A stretch of 64,000 bases of DNA from Zygnema cylindricum (GCA_037447655.1 JBBHKE010002397.1:449960-513959); one strand, 5' to 3'; shown: positions 1 through 13,146, counted from the first letter of the stretch. The notes: a model not told the origin generated them from the letters alone. Numbers and translations are program-made.

Positions 1-1965
1 CCGGAAGATAGTCCAGAGAGAGACCTCAAAAGTTTTCCGCGATTTTCTAATTTTCCCGTAGCTTCCTCTACATCAATTATCGACCATTTTTTTGATTTGG
101 GACCTGCAAATATAACCTTTTCCCGTCAAACTCTACCATAACAACGCAGTTTTTAAACTACAATTTATTTTGTGGATTGTTCGATATGATTTTGGGAAAA
201 GTTCAAATTCTAAAAAATCCAAAAGTGGTACAAATGATCGAAAATTTCAAAGAGCCGAAGTAATTTTAAAACAGACTTTCCCTCTCAAAAAGAAAGACAC
301 AATCTCTGTAAAATGTCATTGTACAATAAAGAAAGAAAGAAAGAAAGTACCGTAAAGCACTTTACTTCAGATGTACTTCACATGTACTTTTTTCCTTATT
401 GTTACGTTTTCTGCAAGTACACACTATCAACTTTCGGTGGTAGTTAATTCAATTTTACTAGTAGTTTATGCGCACTTAAGCGTACTTTATTTGTACTTAT
501 ATGTGATCGATTTGCAGTACACTTGTACTCAAGCTGTATATACATTTACTTACTTGTTAAATGAATAGAAACAGTTTAAATTTCAAAGTTTTGTTCAGTT
601 TATAAAAAAAGTACTCGCCAATTGGTTCAATTAACCGGGCAAGAGAAAACATTTTTTTGCGACGTCAATTACGGTTCAAATACTGTATTGTTACGGTGTT
701 GTAATTCTCCTTTATTTCCTACTAGCTTCAAAAATTCAAAAATACGAGGTTTTGATCCTTAAATTAAATCAACTTTCTGCGTAAAAATTGAAGTTCAGAA
801 AGATTGTGAATTTCACGCTACTCACCTTCATCGACGCCCTTTTCTAGGCCAAGGTCATCATATGTAGGAAGAGAATCGGCTTTCTTCTTCCTTATATCCT
901 TCTCTCTCTCCTTTCCGTTCTCCTTCCCTCCTCTTCTCCTTGACCCGATTTCTAAGGCTTTAGTAACTATGTCTCCAGCTTCTTCTGCTTCAATTTGTAC
1001 CTTGAAAGCTTCGGCTCTCAAAGAAATGGATAATTCTCGAAGTGCCTGTTTGTTTTTTTTTTTTTTATTGGTTTTCAACATAGAAGCATGTTTTAGTAAA
1101 AATTAATTGAATAGTTTTTAGTACAACACACATTTCAAGTTAGGGTTTCACGGTCTTCTACAAAAATCATTTCGTAAAAGATTGTGTGTCCTCTCTTCCC
1201 TCTCTCTCTCTCTTTCTTTTTTGTTGTTTCTATTTTTCCCTCCCTCCCTCGCTCTCTCTCTCTTTGCCTACAAATACTTTAATGTTATTATTTATTTTCA
1301 TTTTTTCTTGTATATAATCCTCGAAGGGATATCAAAAAACTTACCAAAAGGAAGGTAGATGTATGGTATCCATGGCGTCTTCTAGCAGTAACTTGTAATC
1401 CTCTAAGAACAGCTCTCATCTGAATTAGAAAAAAAGAAAACAAAAAAAAAGAAATTGAAAAAGGAACAAGAATGGAATGTAAAAAGAAACAAGAAAAAAG
1501 AATTGTCACGACCCACAAAGTCAAAACAAAAAGAAAGCAGAAAAATAAAGTAAAAGAAACTGTTACACCACATCAGTACAATTTCCTCGAACCAAGTCAC
1601 GATTTGGACAGAAGGAATTCGTCTTATTCGCTTTAACATAGCAATTGATAGACAATGTTTACAAATAGTGTGGTTCGTACTAATGGTTTTCGGCAGTGTC
1701 ATTTTGAACAACTTGAAGGCAAAGTTGGGAACATTTAACATTTTGGTTAGTAGAACGTGATACAAAAGAAGAGATAGAGAGAGATAGAGATTAAATGAGG
1801 GAGGAGAGGAAGGAAAGGGAGGAGAGGGAGGAGAGGGAGGAGAGAGAGGAGAACGAGAGAGAGGAGAACGAGAGAGAGGAGGGGAGAGAGAGAGGGAGAA
1901 AAAGAGAGAGAGAGAGGGAGGGAGAGGAAGGGAGAGGGGGGAGGAGGGAGAGGGGGAGAGGGAGG

Positions 1966-2000
<35 letters not shown>

Positions 2001-5000
2001 TGAAGACTAACAGGCTCATGGAGGAGAGGGAGAAGATTCGGGGCGGCTCCAGTATGGTGAAGAACTGCCACAAGCAATTGTGGTGTGTGTGGATGGAGTG
2101 ACAGATGTCGCATTCCTCGACAGAGAACTTCCACCACATAATCGGCATTTGCTAAAACCATGGCTCCCACCTGTACTACATTGTTATTAGAGTTAACGAT
2201 TTATTAGTTTCAAGGCAGTGTTAATATTAACTATGCTAATTTATGTTTCGATAACATGACTCATTTTGGGCCACCTACTTAAATAGTATTACCAACAATA
2301 TTTTTCTGATTTTGAGTCAACAATAGCCCACGACTCTTAATTAGAGTCATTGACTCTAATAGTGATGGAAGGTGTACCTTAGTATAGAACTTCATTAATT
2401 GGTCAATTAGTGTGGAACTTAATTCTTGTAAACTGGCATGGACCTCAAATAATGGACAAAATATAGTGTGGATCGGTCACTGGCATTTGTTAGAAAAACA
2501 TTCCTCATTTGCACATATTTGGTGAAAAACAATTTGGCAAAGTTTAACGACCCTTACTTTTTTTATACTCGGCAATTAAGGTCAAATCATGTTTAGGAGT
2601 AAACATTAACTTGCATGGATTCAACAATTTTTTTCTCTAGATCTAGCACTGGGCCTAGTTCAGTTCAATTAGGTTCAATTCGGTTTAAGTCTGGATTTGA
2701 ATTTTTGGTCTTTTCTTGTTTTTGTAAAATCAGTGCTTTAAGAAGAACTCAAAAAGTAAAAAATATTAAGCTTAAGAATGAGACTGAGATAGGGAGAGGG
2801 ATTAAAACGACCACCAAGATTAAGACGAAAATCACTACCAAGATCAAGATTAAGTTTAAGGTCAAGATCAGGATGAGAATTAAGATCGAGAGAATTTCAA
2901 TAACAGTAAAAAGTAAGAAAAAACAATTACCGAAATATGGCCTCCAGCATTGCTAATAGCTGTGAGAGCATTTTGGGCGGCAAAACTGACTGAAGCATTT
3001 CTATCTCCGAGACATTCCAGTAATGTTGGTAAAACCTGAAATAATAAAGATCCTCTTTTTTCGAAACGAGTACCCAACGCAAAAGCCATTGAGCCTAAAC
3101 CTTCGAGCAGTAACTGCAAAATCCAGTCACCTTATTTCATTATTAGAAAATGTCCCAAAATAGTAAAGGACTGGTTAGAAATAAAAACCAAAAAACATCT
3201 GCAATCCTGGACTTGAAAGCAATTATCCTTTTCTCTTTTCCAGCAGGTAGTAATGTGGTGTTATAACGATTAAAATTATAATTGTTATCATTATTTTCAT
3301 GCATTACTATAATAACTTTATTATGGCAAAGCTTTTCTGAAAGAATTTTCTCTTCCCTTTATTATCGCAGTACAACTAATTTTATACCAGGTTACCCAGT
3401 TCAATGTGATTTTTTTCAAGTAGCAAATTGTACTCATGTCTCATGACTCATTCTTTTCTAAATTGTAATGACATTTTTCAGTGAATTGAACTAAAGTACA
3501 TGTAATAATGGATTATGTACTAAACTACTCTAAAACCATGGGAACATAGACAGAATTTTCACACTCAGTTTTATATATACCCACAAATAGATTGTTATGC
3601 TTCTGCATTTTTCGGCCATTTGAACTACGGATGACAATATTTTTACTCGATCGAACTTGTCCATTCTTTTTATTGTACCTCTTCGTGAGCAATAATTTTC
3701 CTTACAAAATCAGCAGTATTAGGGTTCAATAGGTCACAAAACAATGGAGATTTCAACAGACAAAAAATGAGAAAAAAAGTGCAAACAGTGACCGTTTTAT
3801 TGCTTAAAAAAAATAAAAAAAATAGGTTCCATCTCACCTGCTGTAAGAGAGCGACGTCATTAGCATCTCTCATCGATGATTTCCCAAATCCTTTCTCGCC
3901 TCTCCCTCTCCCCCCTTCATCCACATTATGCCACGTCACAGGAGCTCCATCCGCTGATATCATCCAAAACTGAGGAGCCGTAAACTCAGTCACAACATTT
4001 TCTACTAAAGACAAAACATCCTCCCTAGTTCTTGTGTCACTTTTAACTATTTTCCCACTCTCCCTTTCTCTCTCTGTCTCATAATTTACAGGTATTAACG
4101 TTGACCTCCTATTCTCACAATTATTTGTATAAATTCCTTCATGAAACTCCACATTTTCCTTTTTGTTTTTTTTTTGAGCCTTTTCTTCTGAATCTGCATT
4201 TTTGTTTACATTTTCTTCTTTACAGATAGACCAAAAATTAGGGTTCATACATCCTCTGATTGTTCCTGCGACTATCTCTTTTGTAATCAGAGCGGCAGTG
4301 GCTGCCTTTAATTGTAAGGATTCTCCTCCTTCCATATCTCCTGTATCTCCTCTCTCCCTCTCTCTCTCTCTCTCCTCCATCTCCCTTGCTGTTGTACGGA
4401 GAGTACTCAAGAAAGGCTCGAGGACAGCTGTAAGAATCGACCCACTTCGGTTTTCTACCGCGGCTGTCCCACATGTAGAGGGAGAGGGAGAGGGAGAGGG
4501 AGAGGGAGAGGGAGAGGGAGAGAGGGAGGTCATGAGAATAATTTTTAAATATCCTTCTTAAAAACCCTCAATACTTCTTTCTGATGGGACAAGCTTAAAA
4601 CAGAATCAAAGATAAAATAATTGCCCAATTGCAAGAAACAGGCCTGCAGTCAGACTGCAACTAGAAAATCAAAAAAAAGGTACAAAATCGTGTGATAACG
4701 GTGAAAATCATAGGTAAGATATTGAACCTTGTGAAGCCATTTGTCCTGTCGTTTGTAGGACTCGAATTAACGCAGTATATAACTCCTTTTTACGAACAAA
4801 TGCGAGTCTAGAAGGCATAGAAGAAGACGAAAACTGATCTTCTAAACCCTCCGTTATCGTTGTTTTAGTTGCCTCTCCTATCTGATTTGTTTTTTCCTCC
4901 TCCAGTTTTGCTATTGATTTCTCTCCAGCAATACTTTGTTCCCCTAAGGAATTGTTTCCTCCATCAAAAGGAAAAAGTGAAAGAGTATTCATGGGAAAAC

Positions 5001-8000
5001 TTGATGACCTCAGTTCCAAAAGAAAAGAACTTCCTTCGGAGAATTTCAAGCATTCAGTAAAACAGTGAGCAAAAAGCTCCAATTTTTTCTGCAAAATATT
5101 AAAACAAAAAAAAGGCGTTTTCTGACTTTAAGGTGAGACTGTAATGACCTCAAGATATAAGAAGAAGTGAGGTTTTTACGACTGAAACTTGAATCTTTTC
5201 TTTTTCTTTTTCCTTTGAATAGGCTCACATATTAGTTAGTAGATCCTAATGTTGAAAGGAACCATTTTCTTAACACTAATAACGATTAGAGGTCTAGACT
5301 CATGAGACCCTCTTTTTACCTGTGATAGGAAAAGGGAATGTGCCAGCTGTCGAGGTTCTATGAGGTGGAGGATAGTCATAAGCTGACGTGTTTTTAACAG
5401 AGAATTCTCCACCTGTCCATTTCGAACAGCTGTCGGAAGGTCCAATAACAGCCTGCCACATGGCAGCTACAGAGCCACAAATGATGTCAGGCCCTCAAAA
5501 CACATTTGGTTTGAATTCTTTTCTTTCACTCTCTCCCTTCCCATTCCCTTTTTGTTTTCTTTTTTTTCCCTTCTGTTTTTTGAGTTGACCAATATAACAA
5601 CCTGGTGCATCTGAACAGAATAGGGGAAGGTCATAACCCACACCATAATTGGCGTGGACTTTATTCGTGAACTTCATTACAAGGTAAATTCGCAAAGGCT
5701 AGTGAGGCTAATTTGAGATCATGTACTAATACACACTTTCTTTTTTATTCGCCAAGAAAACCGTGAAATAGTCTCTTGAAATAGACTTAGTTCAAAAATT
5801 GTGTGGACCAGAAACTACGGAGAACAAAGTGGCTTTATGAGAAGTCAAACTCAAATGTGAAATTTTTTGAAGGCTCATTTCAAGACAAGACAAAACAGAC
5901 AACAAATGGATTATCGATGGTTTATAATAAAACCCTTATCACTTTTTCCTTTTGTAAAGATACAGCTAGAATCCCTTTGCTATAAACAAAGTATCACCGA
6001 GTTTTTTTTTTTCGCTAGTATTGTACTGCATTCATCCTGAACTTTCTATCTTCGGTCAAAAGAGACAAAAAAAGGTGACCCAAATGTAAATAAACGCAGA
6101 AAGCGAGTCTTAAACCAGAGAGAAGGTGAGCCTTACCTTTGCAAAATCGCATCTAAAACTGGAATTAACGCAAGTGCTATCTCAGATTTACTAAAATTTC
6201 GTCCTTTTTCTAGTAAACCCGTTTGAGCACGTGGTCTACAAATATCTGCCAGGTGGCATCTTGCAGATTTTGCTACAGCTGGCCAATCGTCGAAAGAGAG
6301 ACCTAAAAGACATTCCTGCAAAACTCCAAAAAATTGGCCTTTCATCAAAGAAAAGTATAAGGGAAAAATCTCTTCAATATGAAAAAACAAATCTGGAACT
6401 CCAAATCCTGAGATTTCATCACGAAAAAATTAAAATTCGAAAAGAAAAAACGTTCATGCCAAACACCCAGCAAAAATATTTTAAAATATAAATGTCTACC
6501 ACCATAAAGATAAAGAAGTTTGCATCTAACCCTCATGTAATGAACTGCTTAACGAATAATTAACCAATATAGAACCGTTTTAGGCGACTCTGACATTAGT
6601 TAAGTAATAAAATAAAGTGGAAGAGATTGTTTAAAAACAAAATGCTTGTCAAGAGTTTGCAGAACCCAAAAAAAATCAGCCCTGTAGATGGGTAAAATAA
6701 GAATGTGTTTTTAGTTTTCAAAGTAACCATTCCTCTTCAGTCCAAGGAGGTGAAGTCAATCACATGGAGACTTTGCTCAAGAAAAAAAGGGTAAGTTAAA
6801 TAAACAAAATCCAGTTGCAGATATTGTTCAAAAAAAATTCTATGGTCCCGAAAAGTGAATTGAAAAAAGAGAAAAGAAAAACAAAAAAAAACAAAATTCT
6901 CCGGGAGAAAGGAAGAGTTTACCAAGAAGAGTGGACCAGCTTCTTTCAGAGTAACACTACAGGAGGAGAGTAAAGTACCACACAAATCTCCAACAGCCAA
7001 TCGTACGGCAGGAGGTCCCCTTAGAGATAACTGTCCAAATGAATCACAGATCATATTTGGTAAGGGTCGGAAAGTGAGTGAGTGAGAGAGAGAGAGAGAA
7101 AAAGAGAGAGAGAGAAGAGAGAGAGAGAGGGGGAGAGAAAAGCGAGCCATAATACCACCATCAACAATTGCCAGTGACATGCGATTTATAAACTATCAGC
7201 AAAAGAAACTGTGACAAACTGTCACGTCAAAATCGCTCATACCAGTGGTATACAATCTCGAAGCAAGTCGCATATTTTTTCTGCTGTATTCTTCAGCCAC
7301 AACTCATTTCTTTCCGTCTTCAATCGAACTTGTCCCTCTCCTCCTCCTTCCCCTCCTTCCTGTCTATCGACTGAGTCTTTTTGTTCACTTCGAAGATTTT
7401 CCTCTGTCCTCCGTTCTGATATCGTCGATGTTTCGGCTTCATTATGTGACTGGTTTTCAAAAGACTTTTTTTCTTTAAGACTGACTGAAAACTGTCGCAT
7501 TGCTTCGAGAGTAACCTCGGCAGAATCCGTTCTCTTTCCCAGCTGCTCTCCATTTTTCTCTGGTTCTTCATTCCCAGACCTCATCTCAACTCCTTCCTTT
7601 CGTAAAGAAAAACTTTGCTCTCCTTTCAACTCCCCAACCTCATTCCCTTTGTTCAAAAGTTCACAACTACCTTTAGAAACGTCTCCTCTAGTCCTAGGTT
7701 GTGAATATTTGCTAAGTATGTACGAGTTTCTGAAATCACTTAAAACAAGCTCGAGGAGGTCAGACATAGCCCTTACTGCCTCCACCACGGCTTTACTGCT
7801 TCCCCCGGCCCCCCCGGTGTTCCATGCCGTAACTGCTGTTCTGTCAGTTGACCGTTTTTGACCTTCCGTTCCACGAGCAGGCGCCAGCATGGCTTTGGCC
7901 AATCCAGAAGCGACACCTGGCAGGAAAAAGACAAGGGAATCGGCCGAATAGACCTGAAAGAAGCGAAACATCAATTTCAGATTCTCAGAGATTTTTAAAT

Positions 8001-9646
8001 CCAGTAGACCTGCCTAAAACGATATTCTTCTCAAACTCTCAAAGTTTTCACATCCAATAGTTGAAATCTCAGTCTCAAATTCTCAGAGTTTTTACATCAA
8101 TCTATAATTTTCACAACTATTAGTGTGGATTGTGTTAACAACTTTATGTAATTGTATTGTTAATGATACACCATACAACACCATTGGAGTGTTTTCCAAC
8201 ACTCCAGATGTGTTTCCGACGGTATACTCGTGAGAGCTTTGATCGCGACATCGTGATTGATAGGATAAGACTGTTTTTTTTTTTTTTCGCCCTTAAATGA
8301 AAATCCAACGATTGCACACAGACATAAACAATTTTGACTGCCCGAGAATTTGAACTCTAATAGCAAAGAGTCATGTCGTTTGCACTAATTTAGGTATGAC
8401 TTTCCCAGGAGAGATTCTATACAAACTCATTGTTTATACTACACAGACTTAGTTCGCTTCCCTTAAAAAGTCAGTATGTACTTTAGTTCGTAAGGAGTGT
8501 GGATCGCCCAAATCGTAGTGGATGGTCTGAATGTTGACTGTTTATTCAAGGAAGGAAAAGAGTGTACAAAACGTGTGAGAAAAAAAGAGAAACAATAATG
8601 AAAAAAGGAAAAGAAACAATGGTGTGACTGTTGACTGATGACTGTTGCTAAGGAAGCAAAAACTGTACAATATGTGTGAATATAAGAGAAACAATAATGA
8701 AAAATGGAGAAAAAGAATGTGAGGCTCCACATGGATGAGTTGAGTCCAAAGAAGTGACGCCTTCAACAGTCAAAAGATTAAATTTCCACTGCAAAGAAAT
8801 CCATTTGATTTAATCATTGGTAGTTTTTCTCCTTACTATAGTCAATTTCCAAAATGGAGTGATTCACCCAAAAGCACCTTTTAATTGGATTATTAATGGT
8901 TTCCTATAAAGCTTCAGAGGGAGAGGGAGAGGGAGAGGGAGAGGGCGAGGGCAAGGGCGAGGGCGAGGGAGAGGGCAAGGGCGAGGGCGAGGGCGAGGGA
9001 GAGGGAGAGGGCGAGGGAGAGGGAGTCAAAAAAAACCTTCACAATCAGCTATTACATGTGGATGAGATTGATGAGTAGCAATTCAGTTAGATGTACAAAC
9101 TAATAAAGTCTCAAAGTTACTAATTTTTCACACTGTCAATTCAAAGGAAAAGTTTCATCTCAAAAAACTGCTTCCACCGTTTCAGGTCCTTGACAAAAAA
9201 ACTGTTTATTCTCTTCCAGAAAAGGTCTTACTTGGTTTGCTTCAGGGTTCAAGAAACTGCAATTTACCTGCCTCAGAAGAGACCTGAGAGTGGAGAGTGC
9301 ACAAATCCGGAGTGCACGACTTCCTCTTTGACCAGCAGTTGCTTCTACCTGTGCTATCTGCATACAGAAACAATTAAACATTCACAAATAAAAAATTACC
9401 ATATTTTTTTTTAAATTACCATATTTTTTTTTGTTTAAATATGTAAGGAACAACCTGCAAAAACCGCACCAGTCACGCACTTTTTATGCACAAAACACAA
9501 TATAGTACTAAAAACAAAATAATAAGGGACAGGTTGCTCTGTAGTAAGTTGACGATAGACGTGGACGTACTTTTTGCTTTTCAGAAACAAATGAATGTCA
9601 GGAAAGAGAGGGAGAGGGAGAAGGAGAGGGAGGGGGAGGGGGAGGG

Positions 9647-9692
<46 letters not shown>

Positions 9693-12044
9693 GGGGATGT
9701 ACCTGCAACATGAGAGAAAATAAGTGGCCCACAGTGACTGCCATTTCCTCCTCCTGAAGGGCAGCCAGAGGACATTTTCCACTAACCCTAACGGCTTTCC
9801 TTGTTCCATGTGACAGTTTATTCACAACCTTGCTCTTTTCAGTCCGAATACAATCGCATTCTGTTCGATCACAAGGTTCAAGCCTCTTTATTAAGGTATA
9901 AAGGCAAGTAACTGCTCCATGACGAAATTCCTCAGAAGCTTCCAACTGTGAAAGCATTGCTGCCGGAATGATGCGTTGAAAAAGCATCACCATCTGTAAG
10001 AGTATAAAGACAAATATCAAAACATCAACACCAAATGTGGGTGGGAGAGAGAGAGAGAGAAACATAAAGAATCGAGATCAAATATCATAACATAAATGTG
10101 TTGTGAAGAGAGACCAAAGGAACGTTTGGAAGACGCAAATGGAATTGGTGTGGATAAGGAGATGGGAAAAGAGGGGAGGGAGGGAGGAAGGGAGAGAGAG
10201 AGAAAGAGAGAGACCTGTTCAGATGACTGTAAAGAAGCGTTTGAAAGAATTCCCTCCAAGCATTGCAAAGCAGCTTCCGCCACAGCATCACATTTGCCCA
10301 TGTGAAGAATTCCAGCTCTCCCATTGGTCTTCCCTTCAGAGGACTTTGGAATGGTACGAGCCCCCACAGCACCATCAATAACCAACAAAACTCCAAACAG
10401 AACGTAACTGCAGCGCCCACAGAGAAACAAGCATTTGAGACTGCTGGGCACGATTGACCACATGTACAGTTCACATGGTTACATCACATTTAATAGAAAG
10501 TTTATCACTGCATAGAATTTCTCAACTGAAGTGGGAATGGAAAAAAAAGGACAAGTTTCTAAGCCCTCACTCTGGCATGATCCATAATGGACGAATGAAG
10601 TGTTCTCATAGAAGAAAAATTGAGTGAACAATTTTTCCTTCAGAGAAATTGAACTCTTAAATATCTCTTCATTTTTATTTATTTTTAAACATTGTAACAT
10701 GATTCTTGAGGGAATTACAACATGTTGAGCCGCTTTTGTCTTTTCTCAAAAAATCAATTCATTCCACATTCCTAATGTAAAAATAACCATTGACCATGTT
10801 ATAAGAGAGACAGTGTTATAAACTTTTTCACATTTTAGCTGGTCATTCACCCTCTAGTTTTTTTTATATATACCATAAAGGGACAAGTCACATAAAATTC
10901 AAACAATTGCCACGTGGCGATTCATAAATCCAACCGAATTAAATAAATAAAATTAAATTAAACGTATCAAAACAATCTCTTCCTCTTCCTCTCCCCCTCT
11001 CTTCTTCTCTCTACCTCACCTTCCCTCGCTCTATCCCCCTCCACCTCCTCTTTCCCTCTTCCCATCACCCTTACTCTCTCCTTACACCCTCTTCCTCTCC
11101 ATATTTCTTTCCCATTTTCTCCTGGACGGGATGTTGTTGTACCTTCAAAAGATAGCGTTTGGACTAACAAACATTTTAGCGTCTAGATAAACGAAGAATG
11201 AAGGCAATTCGTCGTGAATTCTACTGCCCCATCTCCTACCAGTAAATACTCATTGCTAAAAAGCTGAATTTCCTGCTTTACGTGGGTTTTTTATCCTTAA
11301 AGTGGAAAATATAAAGACAGCTTTGTCACAATCATTGCACGAAAACTAAGTATCACTGTTGCTCACCCGAAACAAGAGCTTGGAAAACTCAAGTTCCGAA
11401 GTTTCGCCATTTTGTCTTCATTATTACTAAATTCATTGCTTAACTAATATATGTTCCACGGTTTCACCATTGTGCATTCAATTTCCACATTCGAAATCCA
11501 TTGCTTAATTAATATATGTTTCAAAGTTTCACCATTGTGTACTCATTATTCACATATTAAATTTATTGCTTAACTGATATGTATTTCACAGTTTCACCAT
11601 TATGGATTCCATTATTCACAAAGTAAATTCATAACTTCACTAATTTATGTTTCGAATGAACATTAGAATCAAAATTCTACTTGCTGCAAGAACTCACTCG
11701 AGACAAGCGCTCAACCCCGCCTGCGTCACTTCTGTCACAACTCTTCTTATTTCTCTGAGAGCCACCAGTTGCTCTTTTGGCAGCATGTGCTTCTCCAATA
11801 GCTGCACGCAGTACGGACGCAATGCTGCAAAAGCTGCTCTCGCTTCATCCTCTACTGTCTGTTCAGCTTTTAGGTTACGCCTTTGCAAAAGCCTGGGATT
11901 TCCATCTTCTTCATCCGTTTCTTCTTTATTCGTTTCTTTTATCAAGAGGTCATCGTCATCATTTTCTGCATCGTCTAGGTCATCCTGAATCTCAGCTTGA
12001 GCTTCTGTGAGACTACTACTGCTCGTGACTTCCAAAAATGCCAT
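1..12044 (-). CDS. TTI1: TTI1 homologue (TELO2-interacting protein 1), 3' end beyond window
   Basis: HEAT-repeat subunit of the TTT complex (TELO2-TTI1-TTI2), which with HSP90 matures PIKK kinases such as TOR, ATM and ATR. Exons read on the minus strand: 12044-11698, 10407-10215, 9993-9703, 9357-9268, 7953-7243, 7030-6923, 6315-6137, 5452-5320, 5088-4728, 4463-3838, 3113-2931, 2170-2012, 1419-1345, 1045-826 and 103-1 (cut by the edge). All phases agree, giving about 1,259 codons. Diagnostic pieces are LEASEEFRHG (exon 3), SADSLVFFLPGV (exon 5), KAATAALITKEIVAG (exon 10), LLLEGLGSMAFALG (exon 11) and ANADYVVEVLCRGMRHLSLHP (split here: ANADYVVEV then RHLSLHPHTP, exon 12), matching plant and human TTI1. 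Exons 5 and 10 carry charged low-complexity inserts (for example EERERERERG). The donors after exons 9 (GTTCAA) and 12 (GTTAGT) are weak, so those ends are the least certain. Confidence 0.9.
1787..1997. repeat. GA-rich low-complexity tract in TTI1 intron 12
   Basis: About 210 bp of almost pure G/A on the plus strand, ending in a (GA)n run at 1973-1996. In the sense of TTI1 it is a C/T tract that starts about 15 bases inside the intron after exon 12. Long open frames across it on both strands are low-complexity artefacts. Confidence 0.9.
2179..2374. mobile_element. Diverged Stowaway-like MITE copy next to TTI1 exon 12
   Basis: About 196 bp bounded by TA at 2177-2178 and 2375-2376. Read in reverse it begins with an end like that of the copies at 36344 and 39600 (GTACAC..CCATC..TATTAGAGT) and shares internal pieces with them (CCCAAAATGAGTCA-like). 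The other end is eroded. It lies only 8 bases upstream, in the gene's sense, of TTI1 exon 12. Assignment rests on visual similarity. Confidence 0.5.
4477..4529. repeat. (GGGAGA)n hexamer run at a TTI1 acceptor
   Basis: Nine or so GGGAGA units on the plus strand. In the sense of TTI1 this is a CCCTCT run ending about 14 bases before exon 10 (acceptor CAG at 4466-4464), so it serves as the polypyrimidine tract. Confidence 0.85.
8916..9026. repeat. (GGGAGA/GGGCGA)n hexamer array in TTI1 intron 4
   Basis: About eighteen hexamer units alternating GGGAGA, GGGCGA and GGGCAA. It lies between exons 4 and 5 of TTI1. The same hexamer recurs at 4477, 9600, 42960 and 44680. Confidence 0.9.
9599..9691. 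repeat. GA-rich tract ending in (GA)n at a TTI1 donor
   Basis: G/A-only stretch that ends in about 20 GA dinucleotides. It starts roughly 10 bases inside the intron after TTI1 exon 3 (donor at 9702), so the sense strand reads C/T. Confidence 0.85.
11400..11658. repeat. 64-bp minisatellite, about 4 copies, TTI1 intron 1
   Basis: Four tandem units of about 64-65 bp, each beginning GTTTC(A/G)CCATT and carrying TTGCTTAAC(T)AATATATG near the end. Units start near 11401, 11461, 11526 and 11591 and differ by scattered substitutions. The array fills the 5' part of TTI1 intron 1 (10408-11697). Confidence 0.85.
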
Positions 12045-12468
12045 TTGAATATAATCTGAGAGAGAGAGGGATATTTGGCAACTTCTCTTAAAAAATGGAC
12101 GAAAAGTGTGCTGAAAACAAAGGGAACCAGAAGGGAAAGTTGACTGTTTATTATTCTTGCGTCAAAGGCAATTCAAAGTTGAGTTTTGAGCTTGAAGAAA
12201 CATTCATAGATTTTTCGACTTATCCATTTGCGTGGCAAATTTAGTAAGTATTCTCGTTAACGAAAATTTGAAGGAAACATTATTTTCCATTTCTCCCGCC
12301 TTACAAATTGAGAAAGCATTTTCGTGACCATATTTGCAAACAGAATATTATTCCATTGGTTGCCTTTTGTTTCCCCAAGCGTTCATCTCCTTCTTCATTT
12401 TTCTTCTTTTTCTCCCTCTTCTCTCTCTCTATTGCTTTTCCCTCTCTGTGGATACTCTTAACAAATAT
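12045..12468. promoter_or_regulatory. Divergent promoter region between TTI1 and the small organelle gene
   Basis: The 424 bp separating the two start codons must hold both 5' UTRs and any shared core promoter. It contains a short GA tract (12058-12069) and a CT tract (12410-12450). I see no convincing TATA box or named element, so the call rests only on the head-to-head layout. Confidence 0.45.
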
Positions 12469-13146
12469 ATGGCTACACCGAGGCGTGTTGGAGCCTGTCT
12501 TGTCAACCATTTCTCCCAGTTGCAATTTGTTCTTACTAGCAGCCCTTGTGGCTCTCCCTCGCCCTTAACTTCTTCCCCCATGGCTGCCTCTATTCATCGT
12601 CATTTTAGGTTTTACTCTGCAATTTCAAAACCTGTCGGTATCCTCTTTGATAAATGGCAATCAGTATCGCCAACTCCTATAAACGTTCATCCGAGGTTAC
12701 TGACTTCCTTCAGACCTTTCTCTCTTGTGGGCCCTATGTCAACTTCTTGGAAATGTGGTATCAGCGTCCACACTATTAATGTGCCTACAGAAAATCAAAA
12801 GCTGTCACCTTTAACAAATCTTCAATTGAATCATTCCAGAGGCCTTTCTTCAGATGCTGGAAAACCAGTCGGAACCCTTTCAGCAGAAGAGATAATGAGA
12901 GAAGTTGACAGAATAAACTCAAAATTTGCAGAAGCAAGAGAAGAGATTGAACTGGCAACGGAGTCGAAAGAGACAGTTTACTTTAACGAAGAAGCTAGTG
13001 TTGCCAGAGCAGCAGTTGAAGAAGTAATTTCTAGTTATAAAGCCCTTTTGGAGCGTCTGGATGACACGGAACGAGGGGTTTTGCAGCGTTCCATGGGTTT
13101 GAAAATGGAGCAGCTGAAAGGTGAATTAAAGGGATTGGATGAGTGA
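12469..13146 (+). CDS. Small conserved protein, probably mitochondrial, intronless
   Basis: 225 codons in a single exon. The frame is open further upstream, but the ATG at 12469 is preferred because the preceding codons are a C/T-rich leader. The first 130 residues are poor in acidic residues, with scattered Arg, Lys, Ser and Thr (MATPRRVGACLVNHF at the start), typical of a transit peptide. The conserved part is the last 90 residues, a helical, charged segment with TLSAEEIMREVDRINSKF, then EEIELA, then LQRSMGLKMEQLKGEL near the C-terminus. I recall uncharacterised plant mitochondrial proteins with the same ending but no assigned name or reaction. No catalytic motif is visible. It is transcribed away from TTI1. 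A plastid destination cannot be excluded. Confidence 0.7.
   Translation: MATPRRVGACLVNHFSQLQFVLTSSPCGSPSPLTSSPMAASIHRHFRFYSAISKPVGILFDKWQSVSPTPINVHPRLLTSFRPFSLVGPMSTSWKCGISVHTINVPTENQKLSPLTNLQLNHSRGLSSDAGKPVGTLSAEEIMREVDRINSKFAEAREEIELATESKETVYFNEEASVARAAVEEVISSYKALLERLDDTERGVLQRSMGLKMEQLKGELKGLDE

Noticed and set aside
1403-2170. 255-codon minus-strand frame as one protein
   Set aside because: Only its ends are coding (TTI1 exons 12 and 13); the middle is the C/T tract of an intron.
10967-11187. Possible extra TTI1 exon (reading TLKCLLVQTLSFEG)
   Set aside because: It looked like a human TTI1 fragment, but exon 1 (ends 11698) joins in phase to 10407-10215, whose YVLFGVLLVIDGAVG matches the family, leaving this stretch inside intron 1.
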